Notes: a model not told the origin generated them from the sequence alone. DNA of 64,000 nt from Paenibacillus_E oryzisoli_A (GCF_050467285.1 NZ_JBCMUN010000012.1:186001-250000), one strand, 5' to 3'; numbered from the stretch's first letter, positions 16,501-24,479 are shown. A program made the numbers and translations.

Positions 16501-16833
16501 CAACGCGTTGAAATCGGGGCAGCGCTTCTCAACAGCGGACCAGCGGTCTACACTTTCGCAGCGCCGGCTGGCCAGCAGGCAGGACCAACGCAAGGAGCCC
16601 AAGCTCAAATAACTCGAAATGGCACGACTACACATTATGTCATTTCTGTTCCGTGGGCTTCGCTTGGGTTTAGCGAGCCGCCGACGGGGACGATTGGCAT
16701 GTCGTTCCTAGTTAATGACGATGATCGGGGCTCAACGGGCGATTCTCGCGACGGTTTCCTGCAGTGGGGCTCGGGAGTCGGAACGACGCCGAAGGACCCT
16801 TCGTTGTTCCGGGCCGCTCAGCTCGTGCAGTAA
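13573..16833 (+). CDS. Secreted clan-A-like glycoside hydrolase with C-terminal sugar-binding domain
   Basis: The 1086-residue exoprotein begins with a signal peptide (cleavage likely after V-S-A-A near residue 32). A jelly-roll-like N-terminal region precedes a TIM-barrel domain (about 285-600). Its motifs are H-V-R-S-D-I-N-W, then N-I-Y-N-E-F with E401 as likely acid/base, then F-W-I-T-E-N-G-W with E514 as likely nucleophile, the paired-glutamate layout of clan GH-A (GH39/GH5-like). Beta-sandwich modules follow, and the last 190 residues (M-W-Q-T-D-S-I-Q-F) resemble a CBM9-type carbohydrate-binding domain. ATG 13573 is favoured over GTG 13564 because AAGGGAG sits 8 nt before it. It is likely the enzyme that feeds the upstream importer. 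Confidence 0.8.
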   Translation: MFTKKWISRLMLVLLVSVSVLGGMAPQVSAAQPQADVILSSPPVYSGVVKAWPGDADKDPVHAATIVNGNACWTSSQNPLNPYIYVDVASSAKPAGATYAIVAVDYFDAAATTMAIEYDGQSSAFQATPWMPMSGSQTWQTQLFELNNIKFANGTNGADFRLRVHSLGGSIPEICFSRIRVTFATTPTLSLMNPSLLFTTDSASLDFGTVGDAVSYAISDHQGVSLRTGSIPVGTNGHGTLSVADLGPGFYNLTFSSMIDDQLVTRTTTFGIVTPTPAGALSPDSFFGIDTHFNHYKGYEDGLMNALATIGYGHVRSDINWSLIEKQPGVYDWAGYGFEAKSQQALALGMTPQGVLAYNNANYDNGKTPSSVAGLAAFGQFGKAAAEHYKGKVSDFNIYNEFNGTGFNNGACGITAACYVQMLQAMYGPIHEGNPDANVMGPIATTFDENWYNAFFAAGGMNYIDTFATNVYGYALEGANTPPEHTLLVSKLPALVQQVKQAAGNRHVPFWITENGWPTYAAASTESQQADNLVRAQVLAMAGGVDVFNWYSAMDDGTDPTNREHHFGLFKPPVTGVAGVIPKPGAVTNAVLIRAVTGKNLGAREDLGSATAYSYPYTGGGATTRVMWSTGSETVALQTAQPLTITDEYGVEETINPTSGTVTLTLDNSPIYVTGTVDSMGVTQSAITMKVADQSIQGDMIPITVTADRSNHKVDLPNEVTIVADGVLPVTLRTSPGKVTSATISVPATALLGPRTVAVDVTKVKPGNEGNAKHKPSLVAGLKAKTTVVKPFEISVQPTITSDATSRSYFLDVSLKNNRTSVFTPNQITYQVGPVSGTVSDMVYRVPGSGTTMMRVPLSNIPLFDALNYNVSVAGAGGSDVVSGSISYAPIEPASHQTLPAIDMAAQGTWASLLGTRSSNSDLSGPLHLNYTSDALIIDAVITDDKHYGARTPSTMWQTDSIQFSTYDRVPGQPGGQRVEIGAALLNSGPAVYTFAAPAGQQAGPTQGAQAQITRNGTTTHYVISVPWASLGFSEPPTGTIGMSFLVNDDDRGSTGDSRDGFLQWGSGVGTTPKDPSLFRAAQLVQ

Positions 16834-16861
16834 AGGATGGGGATGACGGCAGCACCACATC

Positions 16862-17047
16862 GCTAACGGTTGCCCTGGCGCCTATTTGACGCCAAACGCG
16901 ACTTTTCCAAGGCTAACGGTTGCAGCAGCGCCTATTTGCTATAAAACCAGCGAAATTCGGCCGATTTGGCCGAAATAGCCGCTGTGGCAACCGTTACAAT
17001 TTGAAATGACGTAATTTAGGCAAAGTAAGCTCTGTGGCAACCGTTAC
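16862..17047. repeat. 186-bp intergenic repeat of forward-forward-reverse-reverse design (family C)
   Basis: Two forward copies of GCTAACGGTTGC...GCGCCTATTTG (starting 16862 and 16912) are followed by two reverse copies ending CTGTGGCAACCGTTAC (ending 16997 and 17047). Both pairs have period 50. The same arrangement and size occur at 39242-39426. The whole can fold into a large cruciform or RNA structure. The rest of 16834-17344 shows no gene. Confidence 0.75.
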
Positions 17048-17344
17048 GCATGTTCCCCAACGGCTTCCGTTCGTATACAACAATTCAGAAGCTCGCTGCC
17101 CGCGCCCCCTTGCCTTAAACCTTTATCGCGGGGAAAAATTTGCCTTGTTCGCTTAGTTGCGGTTCTATATCGGTTTCCGAGGCTCTACTATACCTTTTTC
17201 CCAACCTTCCTCGTCTCACCCAATGGAGCATCGTTCTTGATTTGAAGGCGCCGGCGATTGAGTCGGATTCGAATTGAGTTCTGCTTATGAATTTGATAGG
17301 GTTAAGTTAGTTGGAGTGAAAGTTAAAAGGAGACTGGAGAAACG

Positions 17345-18331
17345 ATGATACGTTTTGGTGTGATAGGTACGAATTGGATTACGGAAGCGTTTATCCAAGC
17401 GGCGCAGGAGACTGGGGAATTTAAGCTGACTGCTGTGTATTCGCGTACGGAAGAGAAGGCTGCGGAATTCGCGGGCAAGTTTGACATTCCGCATCGGTTT
17501 ACAGATCTGGCGGCGTTTGCGGGCAGCGATGCGTTTGATGCGGTGTATATTGCAAGCCCGAACTCGCTGCATGCGGAGTATGCGGTGCTGTGCATGACGC
17601 ACGGCAAGCACGTGCTGTGCGAGAAGCCGGCGGCGTCCAACACGGCAGAGTTGACTGCAATGATCGAAGCTGCGCGGGCGAACAAGGTTGTGTTCATGGA
17701 GGCACTCAAGTCGACGTTGATGCCGAATTTTCAAGCGGTGCAGGAGCATCTGCACAAGTTAGGACCGATCCGCCGTTACTCGGCGGGCTACTGCCAGTAC
17801 TCCTCGCGGTACGATGCGTACAAGCAGGGGACAGTGCTCAATGCGTTTAATCCGATTTTTTCGAACGGATCGATGATGGATTTGGGCGTATACTGCATTT
17901 ACCCATGCGTAGTTCTGTTCGGGGCTCCGTCAAAAGTACAAGCCGCCGGTGTCCTGCTGGAGTCCGGCGTGGACGGCGAAGGCAGCCTACTGCTGAGCTA
18001 CGAGTCGATGGATGCGGTGATCCAGCACTCCAAAATCTCGAGCTCGTACCAGCCAGCCGAAATCCAAGGCGAACATGCGACGATGATCATCGATCGCATT
18101 AACGAGCCGGGCCGCGTGGAGATCCGCTACCGCGATGGCTCCGTGGAGGACCTGACACGGCCGCAAGGCGAGCGCACGATGCGCTACGAGGCCGCGGAGT
18201 TCATCCGCCTGATCCAGGCGGGTGAGCTGGAGTCGGCGACGAACTCCCACGCGGCATCGCTCGCGGCGATGGCGATTATGGACGAAGCCCGGCGGCAGAT
18301 CGGGCTGGTGTTCCCGGCGGACCGGAGATAG
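17345..18331 (+). CDS. Gfo/Idh/MocA-family oxidoreductase
   Basis: The 328-residue protein has an N-terminal Rossmann fold (I-G-T-N-W-I-T, then Y-S-R-T near residue 35) and the family signature C-E-K-P-A near residue 97, where the lysine is catalytic in relatives. Residues 125-320 form the typical C-terminal beta-sheet domain (S-N-G-S-M-M-D-L-G-V-Y-C-I-Y-P). Members use NAD(P) to oxidise or reduce sugars, inositols and similar polyols. It has the length of the YulF-like branch. It stands alone between repeat-rich spacers, so its pathway is unclear. Confidence 0.92.
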   Translation: MIRFGVIGTNWITEAFIQAAQETGEFKLTAVYSRTEEKAAEFAGKFDIPHRFTDLAAFAGSDAFDAVYIASPNSLHAEYAVLCMTHGKHVLCEKPAASNTAELTAMIEAARANKVVFMEALKSTLMPNFQAVQEHLHKLGPIRRYSAGYCQYSSRYDAYKQGTVLNAFNPIFSNGSMMDLGVYCIYPCVVLFGAPSKVQAAGVLLESGVDGEGSLLLSYESMDAVIQHSKISSSYQPAEIQGEHATMIIDRINEPGRVEIRYRDGSVEDLTRPQGERTMRYEAAEFIRLIQAGELESATNSHAASLAAMAIMDEARRQIGLVFPADRR

Positions 18332-18431
18332 GCTGGGGCGCTCGGCTCTGCTGGGGTTGCACGTGTCGCCCGCCGGAATGTTTCGGAGCGAAGCGGGGAC
18401 CGTTGAACGGTGCGTGCGCAATGGCGATAGG

Positions 18432-18661
18432 TAAGAGGGTCTGTCCCTGCTTAACTCGCCGAAATCCAGCGAAACGGTGAGGCTAGAGGGGGCTAGCCCC
18501 TCTTAGCGGCTTGGAATTTGGCCGAAAAAGGGTTTCCGGCTGAAGGTAAGAGGGTCTGTCCCTGCTTAATTCGCTGAAATCCGGCGAAACGGTGAGGCTA
18601 GAGGGGGTTAGCCCCTCTTAGCAGTTCGGTATTAGCCGTTAGCGCTAAATAAGAGGGGCAA
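18432..18661. repeat. Tandem duplication of a 115-bp palindrome-rich unit (family B)
   Basis: Units start at 18432 and 18547. Each holds TAAGAGGGTCTGTCCCTGCTTAA-like and TAGAGGGGGCTAGCCCCTCT palindromes. It is related in layout and palindromes to the pair at 2551-2778. No open frame of interest exists in 18332-19008. Confidence 0.7.
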
Positions 18662-18698
18662 ACCACACCTAGTTGGCCGGAATCGAGCCGTGGCGTGC

Positions 18699-18840
18699 AA
18701 ATAGAAGTGGTGAACCGCTTTTATTTACCAAGAAGCGATAGAAATAGAGCTAGTTTGACGGGATAAGCGCGGTTTACCGCGCTTATTTTTGTTGGATTGA
18801 ACGCTTCCGAGGAAATAGAGGTGGTAGACCGCTCTTATGA
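18699..18840. repeat. Cluster of family A palindromes
   Basis: AAATAGAAGTGGTGAACCGC plus TTTTATTT (18699-18726) and a further copy at 18811-18840 match the palindromes at 2276-2412. Between them lies a GC-rich hairpin listed separately. Confidence 0.65.
18763..18790. terminator. Possible terminator hairpin within the repeat cluster
   Basis: ATAAGCGCGG-TTTA-CCGCGCTTAT is a 10-bp perfect stem-loop followed by TTTT. It could stop transcription from either side, but it lies 430 bp from the nearest upstream gene. Confidence 0.5.
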
Positions 18841-19008
18841 GACGTGGAGTTGGCGGAGTGCGAGAAAAGTGGTGGTCGAAAGCGCCTGTTGGCGAGGGCT
18901 CACCGTCCCGTGAATGAATCCGCCCCAAACCGCCGATAACAGAGATAGAAAGGAAATGGCGAGCGAATCGCGAATTCTTTTTACAAATCGTGGTGAGGAG
19001 GAAATAGG

Positions 19009-19383
19009 GTGGAACATCATATGGGGATGGCAACACCGGAAGGGAAACGTATGCTGGAGCAGGTGCAGCGGATTTGCAAGGATTTGCCTGAGGTGACGGA
19101 GCTGATTGACGGCCATGGGCACAACACGTTTAAAGTGAGGGACAAGTCGTTCATTATCATGAGCGACCATGGCATCACGTTCAAATCGGATCTGGAGAAT
19201 CAGGAGCTGCTCGTCCAGACGGGACGTTTTTTCATTCCAAAATATATCGGACACCGCGGCTGGGTATCGATCCGCAACCCGCAGGATTGGGAGGAGATGA
19301 AGGTTCTCTTCCATGAGGCGTACGTCAGAGCCGCGCCGAAGACGATTGCGAAGCGGTTTATTGAAGAGCATCGTATCCGTTAA
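19009..19383 (+). CDS. MmcQ/YjbR-family protein
   Basis: The 124-residue cytosolic protein has the YjbR/MmcQ pattern: the helix M-L-E-Q-V-Q-R-I-C-K-D-L-P-E-V-T-E, G-H-N-T-F-K-V-R-D-K-S-F, F-I-P-K-Y-I-G-H-R-G-W-V and a terminal K-T-I-A-K-R-F. The fold resembles a double-wing DNA-binding domain, but the function is not established. The start is GTG 19009, supported by AGGAGG 7 nt upstream; ATG 19021 would be too far. It stands alone between repeat-rich spacer and the WYL regulator that runs towards it. Confidence 0.85.
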   Translation: MEHHMGMATPEGKRMLEQVQRICKDLPEVTELIDGHGHNTFKVRDKSFIIMSDHGITFKSDLENQELLVQTGRFFIPKYIGHRGWVSIRNPQDWEEMKVLFHEAYVRAAPKTIAKRFIEEHRIR

Positions 19384-19574
19384 TTCGGAAGGTTAGGTAG
19401 AGCCTTCTCTCAGTTTCAGGAGCGGGGCAAGCGGCTCTCGGACGCTTTTTAACAGCCTCGTTCTCAGGCATAGCCACGATGGCCAAAACGAAGCTTTCCC
19501 GGGATTTTCTGCGAGACGCCACCGATACGTTATTGTCATGCAGGGGAGAGAATGAAGACGGCGGGCGCAGCGCT

Positions 19575-20489
19575 TTATCTCCCGTATTTCCCTAGCATCC
19601 TCGCCAAATAACGCCGAAAATCGTCGATGTAAGCTTTCGGTTCTACAATTTCCAGGTTTGTCCCGAAGCTTGCAAGAAATTGGAATCCCGCAGGATCCTG
19701 GGGGACATGGATCGTAGCGAGTGCATAGGCAGGGCTGTGGTTTTCAATGCTTTCCCGACCGTATCTTTCGATGAAGTGATCTTTAATAGAAGGCGCGATC
19801 AGCGCCTTGATCGTGGCGAGCTCTGGCTGATGCATGGTGCCGCGCGCTCCTTCTGACGGTTGTTCTCTGGGGGAGAAGGTTTGTTCCTTCATCGTCAGAT
19901 TGTCGATCCGGGACAATTTAAACGTCCGAAAGCCCATGCGATCCAGACAGAACCCTTTCAGATACCAACTCATTTCGCTGAAATGAAGGAGATAGGGTTC
20001 GGCGATTCGATGCGTGGCGGCCCCGTTTTTATCCAGATAATCGAAGGAAACGCATTTTTTCATGGTGATGGCGTCTTGACATGTTTTCAACGTATGGTCG
20101 ATTTCCGACCGCCCCTTCCAGTCATAAAAGGATAGCCGAATTGAACCGGTCAGCGACATCGGGCCTACCATGGCTTCCATTTTTTTGATCGTTCTTTCAA
20201 CCTCTTCGCTGATGAAGATTTGTTCCAATCCATTCAGCGCCGTTAAAATATTTTCCGAATCCGAGCTGCTTAAAAGTCGTTTATCCACCTTATATTCATT
20301 CAAAATCCCGTAGCCGCCATGAACGCCATTCACGGCATAGATCGGGATGTTAGCCAAGCTCAGCGCCTCCATATCACGCAGAATCGTTCTTTTGGAAACG
20401 TTAAATAATTGCGCGAATTCATTGGAGGCGACCACGTCTTTTTTCAGTAATATCATGATGATCGAAATCAATCTCTCGATTTTATCCAT
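19575..20489 (-). CDS. YafY-type HTH and WYL-domain transcriptional regulator
   Basis: The 304-residue protein has an N-terminal winged helix (V-A-S-N-E-F-A-Q-L-F-N-V-S-K-R-T-I-L-R-D-M, residues about 20-42). A WYL domain (about 130-220) includes the F-D-Y-L-D-K-N-G strand and W-Y-L-K-G-F-C near 175, then the WYL C-terminal extension. WYL domains sense small ligands or nucleic acids. The gene is divergent from the VOC protein gene and shares a 100-bp promoter region with it, so it probably regulates that gene. GGAGG precedes the ATG. Confidence 0.92.
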   Translation of the reverse strand: MDKIERLISIIMILLKKDVVASNEFAQLFNVSKRTILRDMEALSLANIPIYAVNGVHGGYGILNEYKVDKRLLSSSDSENILTALNGLEQIFISEEVERTIKKMEAMVGPMSLTGSIRLSFYDWKGRSEIDHTLKTCQDAITMKKCVSFDYLDKNGAATHRIAEPYLLHFSEMSWYLKGFCLDRMGFRTFKLSRIDNLTMKEQTFSPREQPSEGARGTMHQPELATIKALIAPSIKDHFIERYGRESIENHSPAYALATIHVPQDPAGFQFLASFGTNLEIVEPKAYIDDFRRYLARMLGKYGR

Positions 20490-20523
20490 TGTAGTTCCCT
20501 GTCCTCCCTAAACTTTCTGCGAA

Positions 20524-20545
20524 AGGTGACACTTAGATGTCGCCT
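20524..20545. promoter_or_regulatory. Inverted repeat in the WYL regulator / VOC gene divergent promoter
   Basis: AGGTGACA and TGTCGCCT form an 8-bp inverted repeat with one mismatch and a 6-bp spacer. It lies just upstream of TATTAT (20552-20557), a -10 candidate for the VOC gene. It is a likely operator for the WYL regulator. Confidence 0.5.
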
Positions 20546-20589
20546 TTTATGTATTATACTGCAAGTATCACATGAGGGAGGTAGGATTT

Positions 20590-21054
20590 ATGCCAGCGAT
20601 TGCTTATTTAAACTTTGATGGTATTGCAGAGCAAGTCATTGATTTTTATTCGGAGGCTTTAGACGCCAATGAAGTGAAGAAAGTGAGATTTGCGGACATC
20701 CCGCAGGATCCAAACTATCCATTACCGGACAATGAGTTAAGGATGATCATGGAGTCCGCTATCGAATTCGCAGGCGGCAAAATCATGATGTCGGATATGT
20801 TGCCTTCAATGAAAGCCGTAACCGGTGAGTTGGTGAACGGCAACAACGTATGGATTAGTCTTGTTTTTGCGGATAAAGCCTTAATGGGGCAATACTTTGG
20901 CAAATTGTCCGTCGGCGGCCACGTGATCATGCCTTTATCCGATACGCCGTGGTCTTCCTGCTTCGGCATGTTGATCGATAAGTTTGGGGTTGCCTGGAAG
21001 TTCAACAGTGACGCAGATTTATTTCTCGACAGGGTGATGTCCGGTAAAAAGTAG
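20590..21054 (+). CDS. PhnB-like VOC (glyoxalase/bleomycin-resistance fold) protein
   Basis: The 154-residue protein has the PhnB-type VOC pattern: Y-L-N-F-D-G-I-A-E-Q-V-I-D-F-Y, then A-G-G-K-I-M-M-S-D, G-G-H-V-I-M-P-L-S-D-T-P-W-S-S-C-F-G and a closing D-K-F-G-V-A-W-K-F-N. Relatives have no proven activity despite the PhnB name. ATG 20590 is chosen because GGGAGG lies 9 nt before it; an upstream ATG has no ribosome site. It is paired with the divergent WYL regulator, a common arrangement in Firmicutes. Confidence 0.88.
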   Translation: MPAIAYLNFDGIAEQVIDFYSEALDANEVKKVRFADIPQDPNYPLPDNELRMIMESAIEFAGGKIMMSDMLPSMKAVTGELVNGNNVWISLVFADKALMGQYFGKLSVGGHVIMPLSDTPWSSCFGMLIDKFGVAWKFNSDADLFLDRVMSGKK

Positions 21055-21056
21055 CC

Positions 21057-21944
21057 TTATTTCGGACGCTTTTGCATCATCGCCGCAAAGCTGGCTGCTG
21101 CCAGCGACAGCCGCTGATCCCGGCGCAGGGCAAAGCCAATGCTCCGCACCGGGAGCGGTTCCTCCAGCCGCAGCTCGAATAGTGTGCCGCGCTCTAGATC
21201 CTCTTGCACGAAAGCTTTGCTGGTCCAGGCGGCGCCGTACCCCAGTTTGGCAAATTCCCCAAGCAAGTCCACATTGCCCAGTTCAATGTCCGGCATTACC
21301 GTAAGTCCTTTGGCCGCGAACCATTGCTCGACCGCGCGCCGAGTGCTGCTGCCCGGTGACAGCAGAATAAGCGGCAGTCGCTCCAATTCCGGCACGGAAA
21401 GCACGCGTTCCGCCAACCCGCGGTACGCATCGCCTACCACAAGGACGTCCTCCGACTCATCCAGCACATAAACCTCCAATTGTGGGTCCTCCAACGGCAG
21501 ATTGATCACGGCGCAGTCGATGTCGCCGTCTTTTAAGCGTTCTACGAGCTCAGGTGTCTTGCCATGGGACAAGCGAATACGAATGCCCGGATAGGCGCTG
21601 TGATAGGTGTTCAAATGCGGCAGCAGCAAATGCTTGATCAGCGAATCGCTCGCGCCAATGCGGATTTCACCTTCTTGCAGCTGCTTAAGGTTGCGGAGAT
21701 GCTTCTGCCCGGAATCCAGCAAGGCAAAAGACTGCTCGACATACGCCAGCAAGGCATGCCCTTCCTCCGTCAGCTCGACGCCTTTGGACCGTCGATGGAA
21801 TAACGTGACCCCCAAGGCGTCCTCCATCTGCTTGATGGCATAGCTCACGGACGGCTGGGTGATGTGCAGCTCCTGAGCGGCTTTGGTGAGATTGCGGCAG
21901 CGAGCGGTATGCAGGAAGATACGATACCATTCCAGATTGATCAT
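21057..21944 (-). CDS. LysR-family transcriptional regulator
   Basis: The 295-residue protein has the LysR winged helix at residues 1-60 (F-L-H-T-A-R-C-R-N-L-T-K-A-A-Q-E-L-H-I-T-Q-P-S-V-S split around the turn), then a periplasmic-binding-like effector domain (about 90-290). ATG 21944 is chosen because GAGGTG lies upstream and it gives the standard N-terminus; a start 28 codons earlier would run into the aroA promoter. It is divergent from aroA-aroC, so control of that operon is likely. Its 3' end nearly touches the end of the VOC gene. Confidence 0.92.
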   Translation of the reverse strand: MINLEWYRIFLHTARCRNLTKAAQELHITQPSVSYAIKQMEDALGVTLFHRRSKGVELTEEGHALLAYVEQSFALLDSGQKHLRNLKQLQEGEIRIGASDSLIKHLLLPHLNTYHSAYPGIRIRLSHGKTPELVERLKDGDIDCAVINLPLEDPQLEVYVLDESEDVLVVGDAYRGLAERVLSVPELERLPLILLSPGSSTRRAVEQWFAAKGLTVMPDIELGNVDLLGEFAKLGYGAAWTSKAFVQEDLERGTLFELRLEEPLPVRSIGFALRRDQRLSLAAASFAAMMQKRPK

Positions 21945-21973
21945 ATGATATAGAACACCTCTATGACAAAGTG

Positions 21974-22015
21974 ATGAAATTACAATTTCATTTATTCCAA
22001 CATTCTCATTATAAT
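21974..22015 (+). promoter_or_regulatory. aroA promoter with an 18-bp palindromic operator
   Basis: ATGAAATT-AC-AATTTCAT (21974-21991) is a perfect palindrome with 8-bp arms overlapping the -35 position (TTTCAT, 21986-21991). An 18-bp spacer leads to TATAAT (22010-22015). The site lies midway between the LysR and aroA starts and fits a LysR-type binding site of the T-N11-A form. Confidence 0.65.
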
Positions 22016-22052
22016 CGGAGTACATCACATTGACAAAAAAAGAGGTGCTAGT

Positions 22053-23402
22053 ATGAGTCTACATCAACCTGATTTGGAAGCTCGTTCTCCTTGGTCGCCG
22101 AATAGCCACATTCACGAGGTGACCATCTATCCTCCACAAGGAAGCGTGGACGCCACGCTGCGCATGCCTGGCAGCAAAAGCTTGACGAACCGGGCGCTCA
22201 TCATCGCCGCTTTGGCGGAAGGGCGGTCGGAGCTAAAGGGAATACTAAAAAGCGACGATGCCTACTGGTGCATTGATGCGCTTACCAAGCTGGGGATCAC
22301 TGTTGAGGTCGAAGGGGATACGGCGTATGTGGAAGGCTGTGGGGGCCAGTGGCCAATCCCGACAGGTGATCTCTACGTAGGTGCAGCAGGGACGGTGGCT
22401 CGATTCTTGCCGGGAGCGCTGGCGACCGGGCAAGGAAGCTGGACGCTGCGCGGAAGCCAGCGCATGCAGGAGCGGCCGATGGCGCCGCTGCTTCGTGCTT
22501 TGGCGTCGCAAGGGGCGGGGCTCACCTACACAGACAAGGACGCGTGCCTGCCGTTCAAGCTCGACGCGCAGGGGCTGCGCGGCGGCGAAGTGACGCTGCC
22601 GGGCTCGACGTCGAGCCAATTCATCTCCGGGGTGCTGCTGGCTGCGCCTTATGCGCAAACGCCGCTGACCGTCGCCATTGACGGCGAGGTCGTGCAGCGC
22701 GACTATATCCAGTTGACGCTGGATATGATGGGAGCCTTTGGCATCGCCGTGCAAACCGCGAGCGATGGGCAGTCTTTTGCTGTTCCGCAAGGGACCTACG
22801 CGGCGCAATCGGTCGTCTTGGAGTCGGACGTCTCCACGTGCGGCTACTTCTGGGCGGCCGCGGCGCTGACGGCCGGCCGCGTGCGCATCGATGGCGTCGA
22901 TGCGGCGAAGACGCGCCAGCCGGACATCGAGCTGCTGGAGGTGCTGGAGCAGATGGGTTGTACGGTGCAGCGAGGCGACGGTTTTGTCAAGGTGCACGGG
23001 ACGGCGCAGCTTAAAGGCGGTTTTACCCGCAGCATGCGCAAATCGTCGGACCAGACGCTGACGGTTGCTGCGCTGGCGGTCTTCGCCGACGCGCCGGTGA
23101 CGCTCACGGAAGCTGCGCATATCCGGCATCACGAATGTGATCGCATTGCGGCGATCTGCACGGAGCTGCGGAAGCTCGGCATTCGCGTGGAGGAGCATCC
23201 GGACGGTTTGACGGTGTATCCGGGAGTGCCGAGCCCGGCGCTGCTTGATTCCTACGACGATCATCGCATGGCGATGGCGTTGTCGTTGATCGGGCTGCGG
23301 GCAGGCGGCATTCGAATTTCAGATCCGGGATGCGTATCGAAAACGTGCCCGGACTATTGGGAGCGCATGAGCGCAATTGGCGCACAAATTAGCAAAGCTT
23401 AA
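22053..23402 (+). CDS. aroA: 3-phosphoshikimate 1-carboxyvinyltransferase (EPSP synthase)
   Basis: The 449-residue enzyme joins shikimate 3-phosphate and phosphoenolpyruvate in aromatic amino acid synthesis. Motifs are M-P-G-S-K-S-L-T-N-R at 38-47, G-A-A-G-T-V-A-R-F, R-M-Q-E-R-P-M, P-G-S-T-S-S-Q-F, K-S-S-D-Q-T and D-D-H-R-M-A-M near the C-terminus. The PEP loop reads G-A-A-G-T-V-A-R-F in place of the common G-N-A-G-T-A-M-R, closer to the actinobacterial form. About 30 extra residues precede the usual start. GAGGTG supports ATG 22053. It is in operon with aroC (18-nt gap). Confidence 0.95.
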   Translation: MSLHQPDLEARSPWSPNSHIHEVTIYPPQGSVDATLRMPGSKSLTNRALIIAALAEGRSELKGILKSDDAYWCIDALTKLGITVEVEGDTAYVEGCGGQWPIPTGDLYVGAAGTVARFLPGALATGQGSWTLRGSQRMQERPMAPLLRALASQGAGLTYTDKDACLPFKLDAQGLRGGEVTLPGSTSSQFISGVLLAAPYAQTPLTVAIDGEVVQRDYIQLTLDMMGAFGIAVQTASDGQSFAVPQGTYAAQSVVLESDVSTCGYFWAAAALTAGRVRIDGVDAAKTRQPDIELLEVLEQMGCTVQRGDGFVKVHGTAQLKGGFTRSMRKSSDQTLTVAALAVFADAPVTLTEAAHIRHHECDRIAAICTELRKLGIRVEEHPDGLTVYPGVPSPALLDSYDDHRMAMALSLIGLRAGGIRISDPGCVSKTCPDYWERMSAIGAQISKA

Positions 23403-23420
23403 CAAGGGGGATGAAGGAGT

Positions 23421-24479
23421 ATGGCAGGCAACACGTTTGGCGATCTATTTAAAATTACAACTTTCGGGGAGTCGCACGGTGCGGCGGTCGGCGTGATCGT
23501 GGACGGGGTAACGCCGGGCGTCGAATTAGACGAAGCATATATTCAAAAGCAGATGGATCGTCGCAAGCCGGGGCAGTCCTCGGTGACGACGCAGAGGAAG
23601 GAATACGATACGATTCATATTTTGTCCGGTGTCTTTGAAGGGAAAACAACCGGGACTCCGCTGTTCGTCATGCTGCATAATCAGGACATGCGTCCTTCGG
23701 CGTATGACGATATTCAGCACGCTTTCCGTCCGGGTCATGCCGATTTCACGTATTTGCACAAGTACGGCATTCGCGACCATCGGGGCAGCGGCCGGGCGTC
23801 GGGTAGAGAGACGGCGGCGCGAGTGGCCGGAGGCGCTGTCGCGCGCAAACTGCTTGAACGGCGAGGCGTTCAAGTTGTCGCCTACACGAAGCAAATCGGG
23901 CCTATCGCCTGCGACACCTTTGACGAAAGTATCATTGAACAGAACGCTGTCAGAGCCTGCGATCCTGAGGCGGCCCAGGCGATGATTCGGCACATCGAAG
24001 AGCTGGCCGCTGTGGGCGACAGCAGCGGTGGCATCGTCGAATGCCGTATCCGCGGGGTGATGCCGGGTCTTGGCGAGCCTGCATTCGATAAGCTCGATGC
24101 AGAGCTTGCGAAGGCGATGCTGTCCATCGGCGCCGTCAAAGGCATCGAATTCGGCGCCGGCTTCGCGGCGGCGACGATGCAAGGCAGCGAGCATAACGAC
24201 GGCATGAACCGCGACGGTTTTCTCAGCAACCACGCGGGCGGCATTCTTGGCGGCATTAGCACGGGGCAGGAAATCGTCTTTCGGATCGCGGTGAAGCCGA
24301 CGTCGTCGATTTCGCTGCCGCAGCAGACGATGAACGTTCATGGCGAGGAGCAGACGATTCAGACGTTTGGCCGTCACGATCCTTGTATCTGTCCGCGCAT
24401 TGTGCCGGTTGTTGAAGCGATGGCTTGTCTCGTGCTCGAGGATCATTATAAACGGCAGGCGGCGATGCTGAACGGTTAG
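23421..24479 (+). CDS. aroC: Chorismate synthase
   Basis: The 352-residue enzyme removes phosphate from EPSP to give chorismate, using reduced FMN. Clear signatures are F-G-E-S-H-G-A-A at the N-terminus, R-P-G-H-A-D-F-T-Y with G-I-R-D-H-R-G-S-G-R-A-S-G-R-E-T-A near 110-135, and a late G-R-H-D-P-C-I. Length is standard for the long bacterial form. It directly follows aroA, so the last two steps before chorismate are made together. A shorter gap with no terminator leads to the next gene. Confidence 0.96.
   Translation: MAGNTFGDLFKITTFGESHGAAVGVIVDGVTPGVELDEAYIQKQMDRRKPGQSSVTTQRKEYDTIHILSGVFEGKTTGTPLFVMLHNQDMRPSAYDDIQHAFRPGHADFTYLHKYGIRDHRGSGRASGRETAARVAGGAVARKLLERRGVQVVAYTKQIGPIACDTFDESIIEQNAVRACDPEAAQAMIRHIEELAAVGDSSGGIVECRIRGVMPGLGEPAFDKLDAELAKAMLSIGAVKGIEFGAGFAAATMQGSEHNDGMNRDGFLSNHAGGILGGISTGQEIVFRIAVKPTSSISLPQQTMNVHGEEQTIQTFGRHDPCICPRIVPVVEAMACLVLEDHYKRQAAMLNG

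Noticed and set aside
23526..24446. 306-codon open frame on the minus strand
   Set aside because: It is antisense to chorismate synthase, whose identity is certain.
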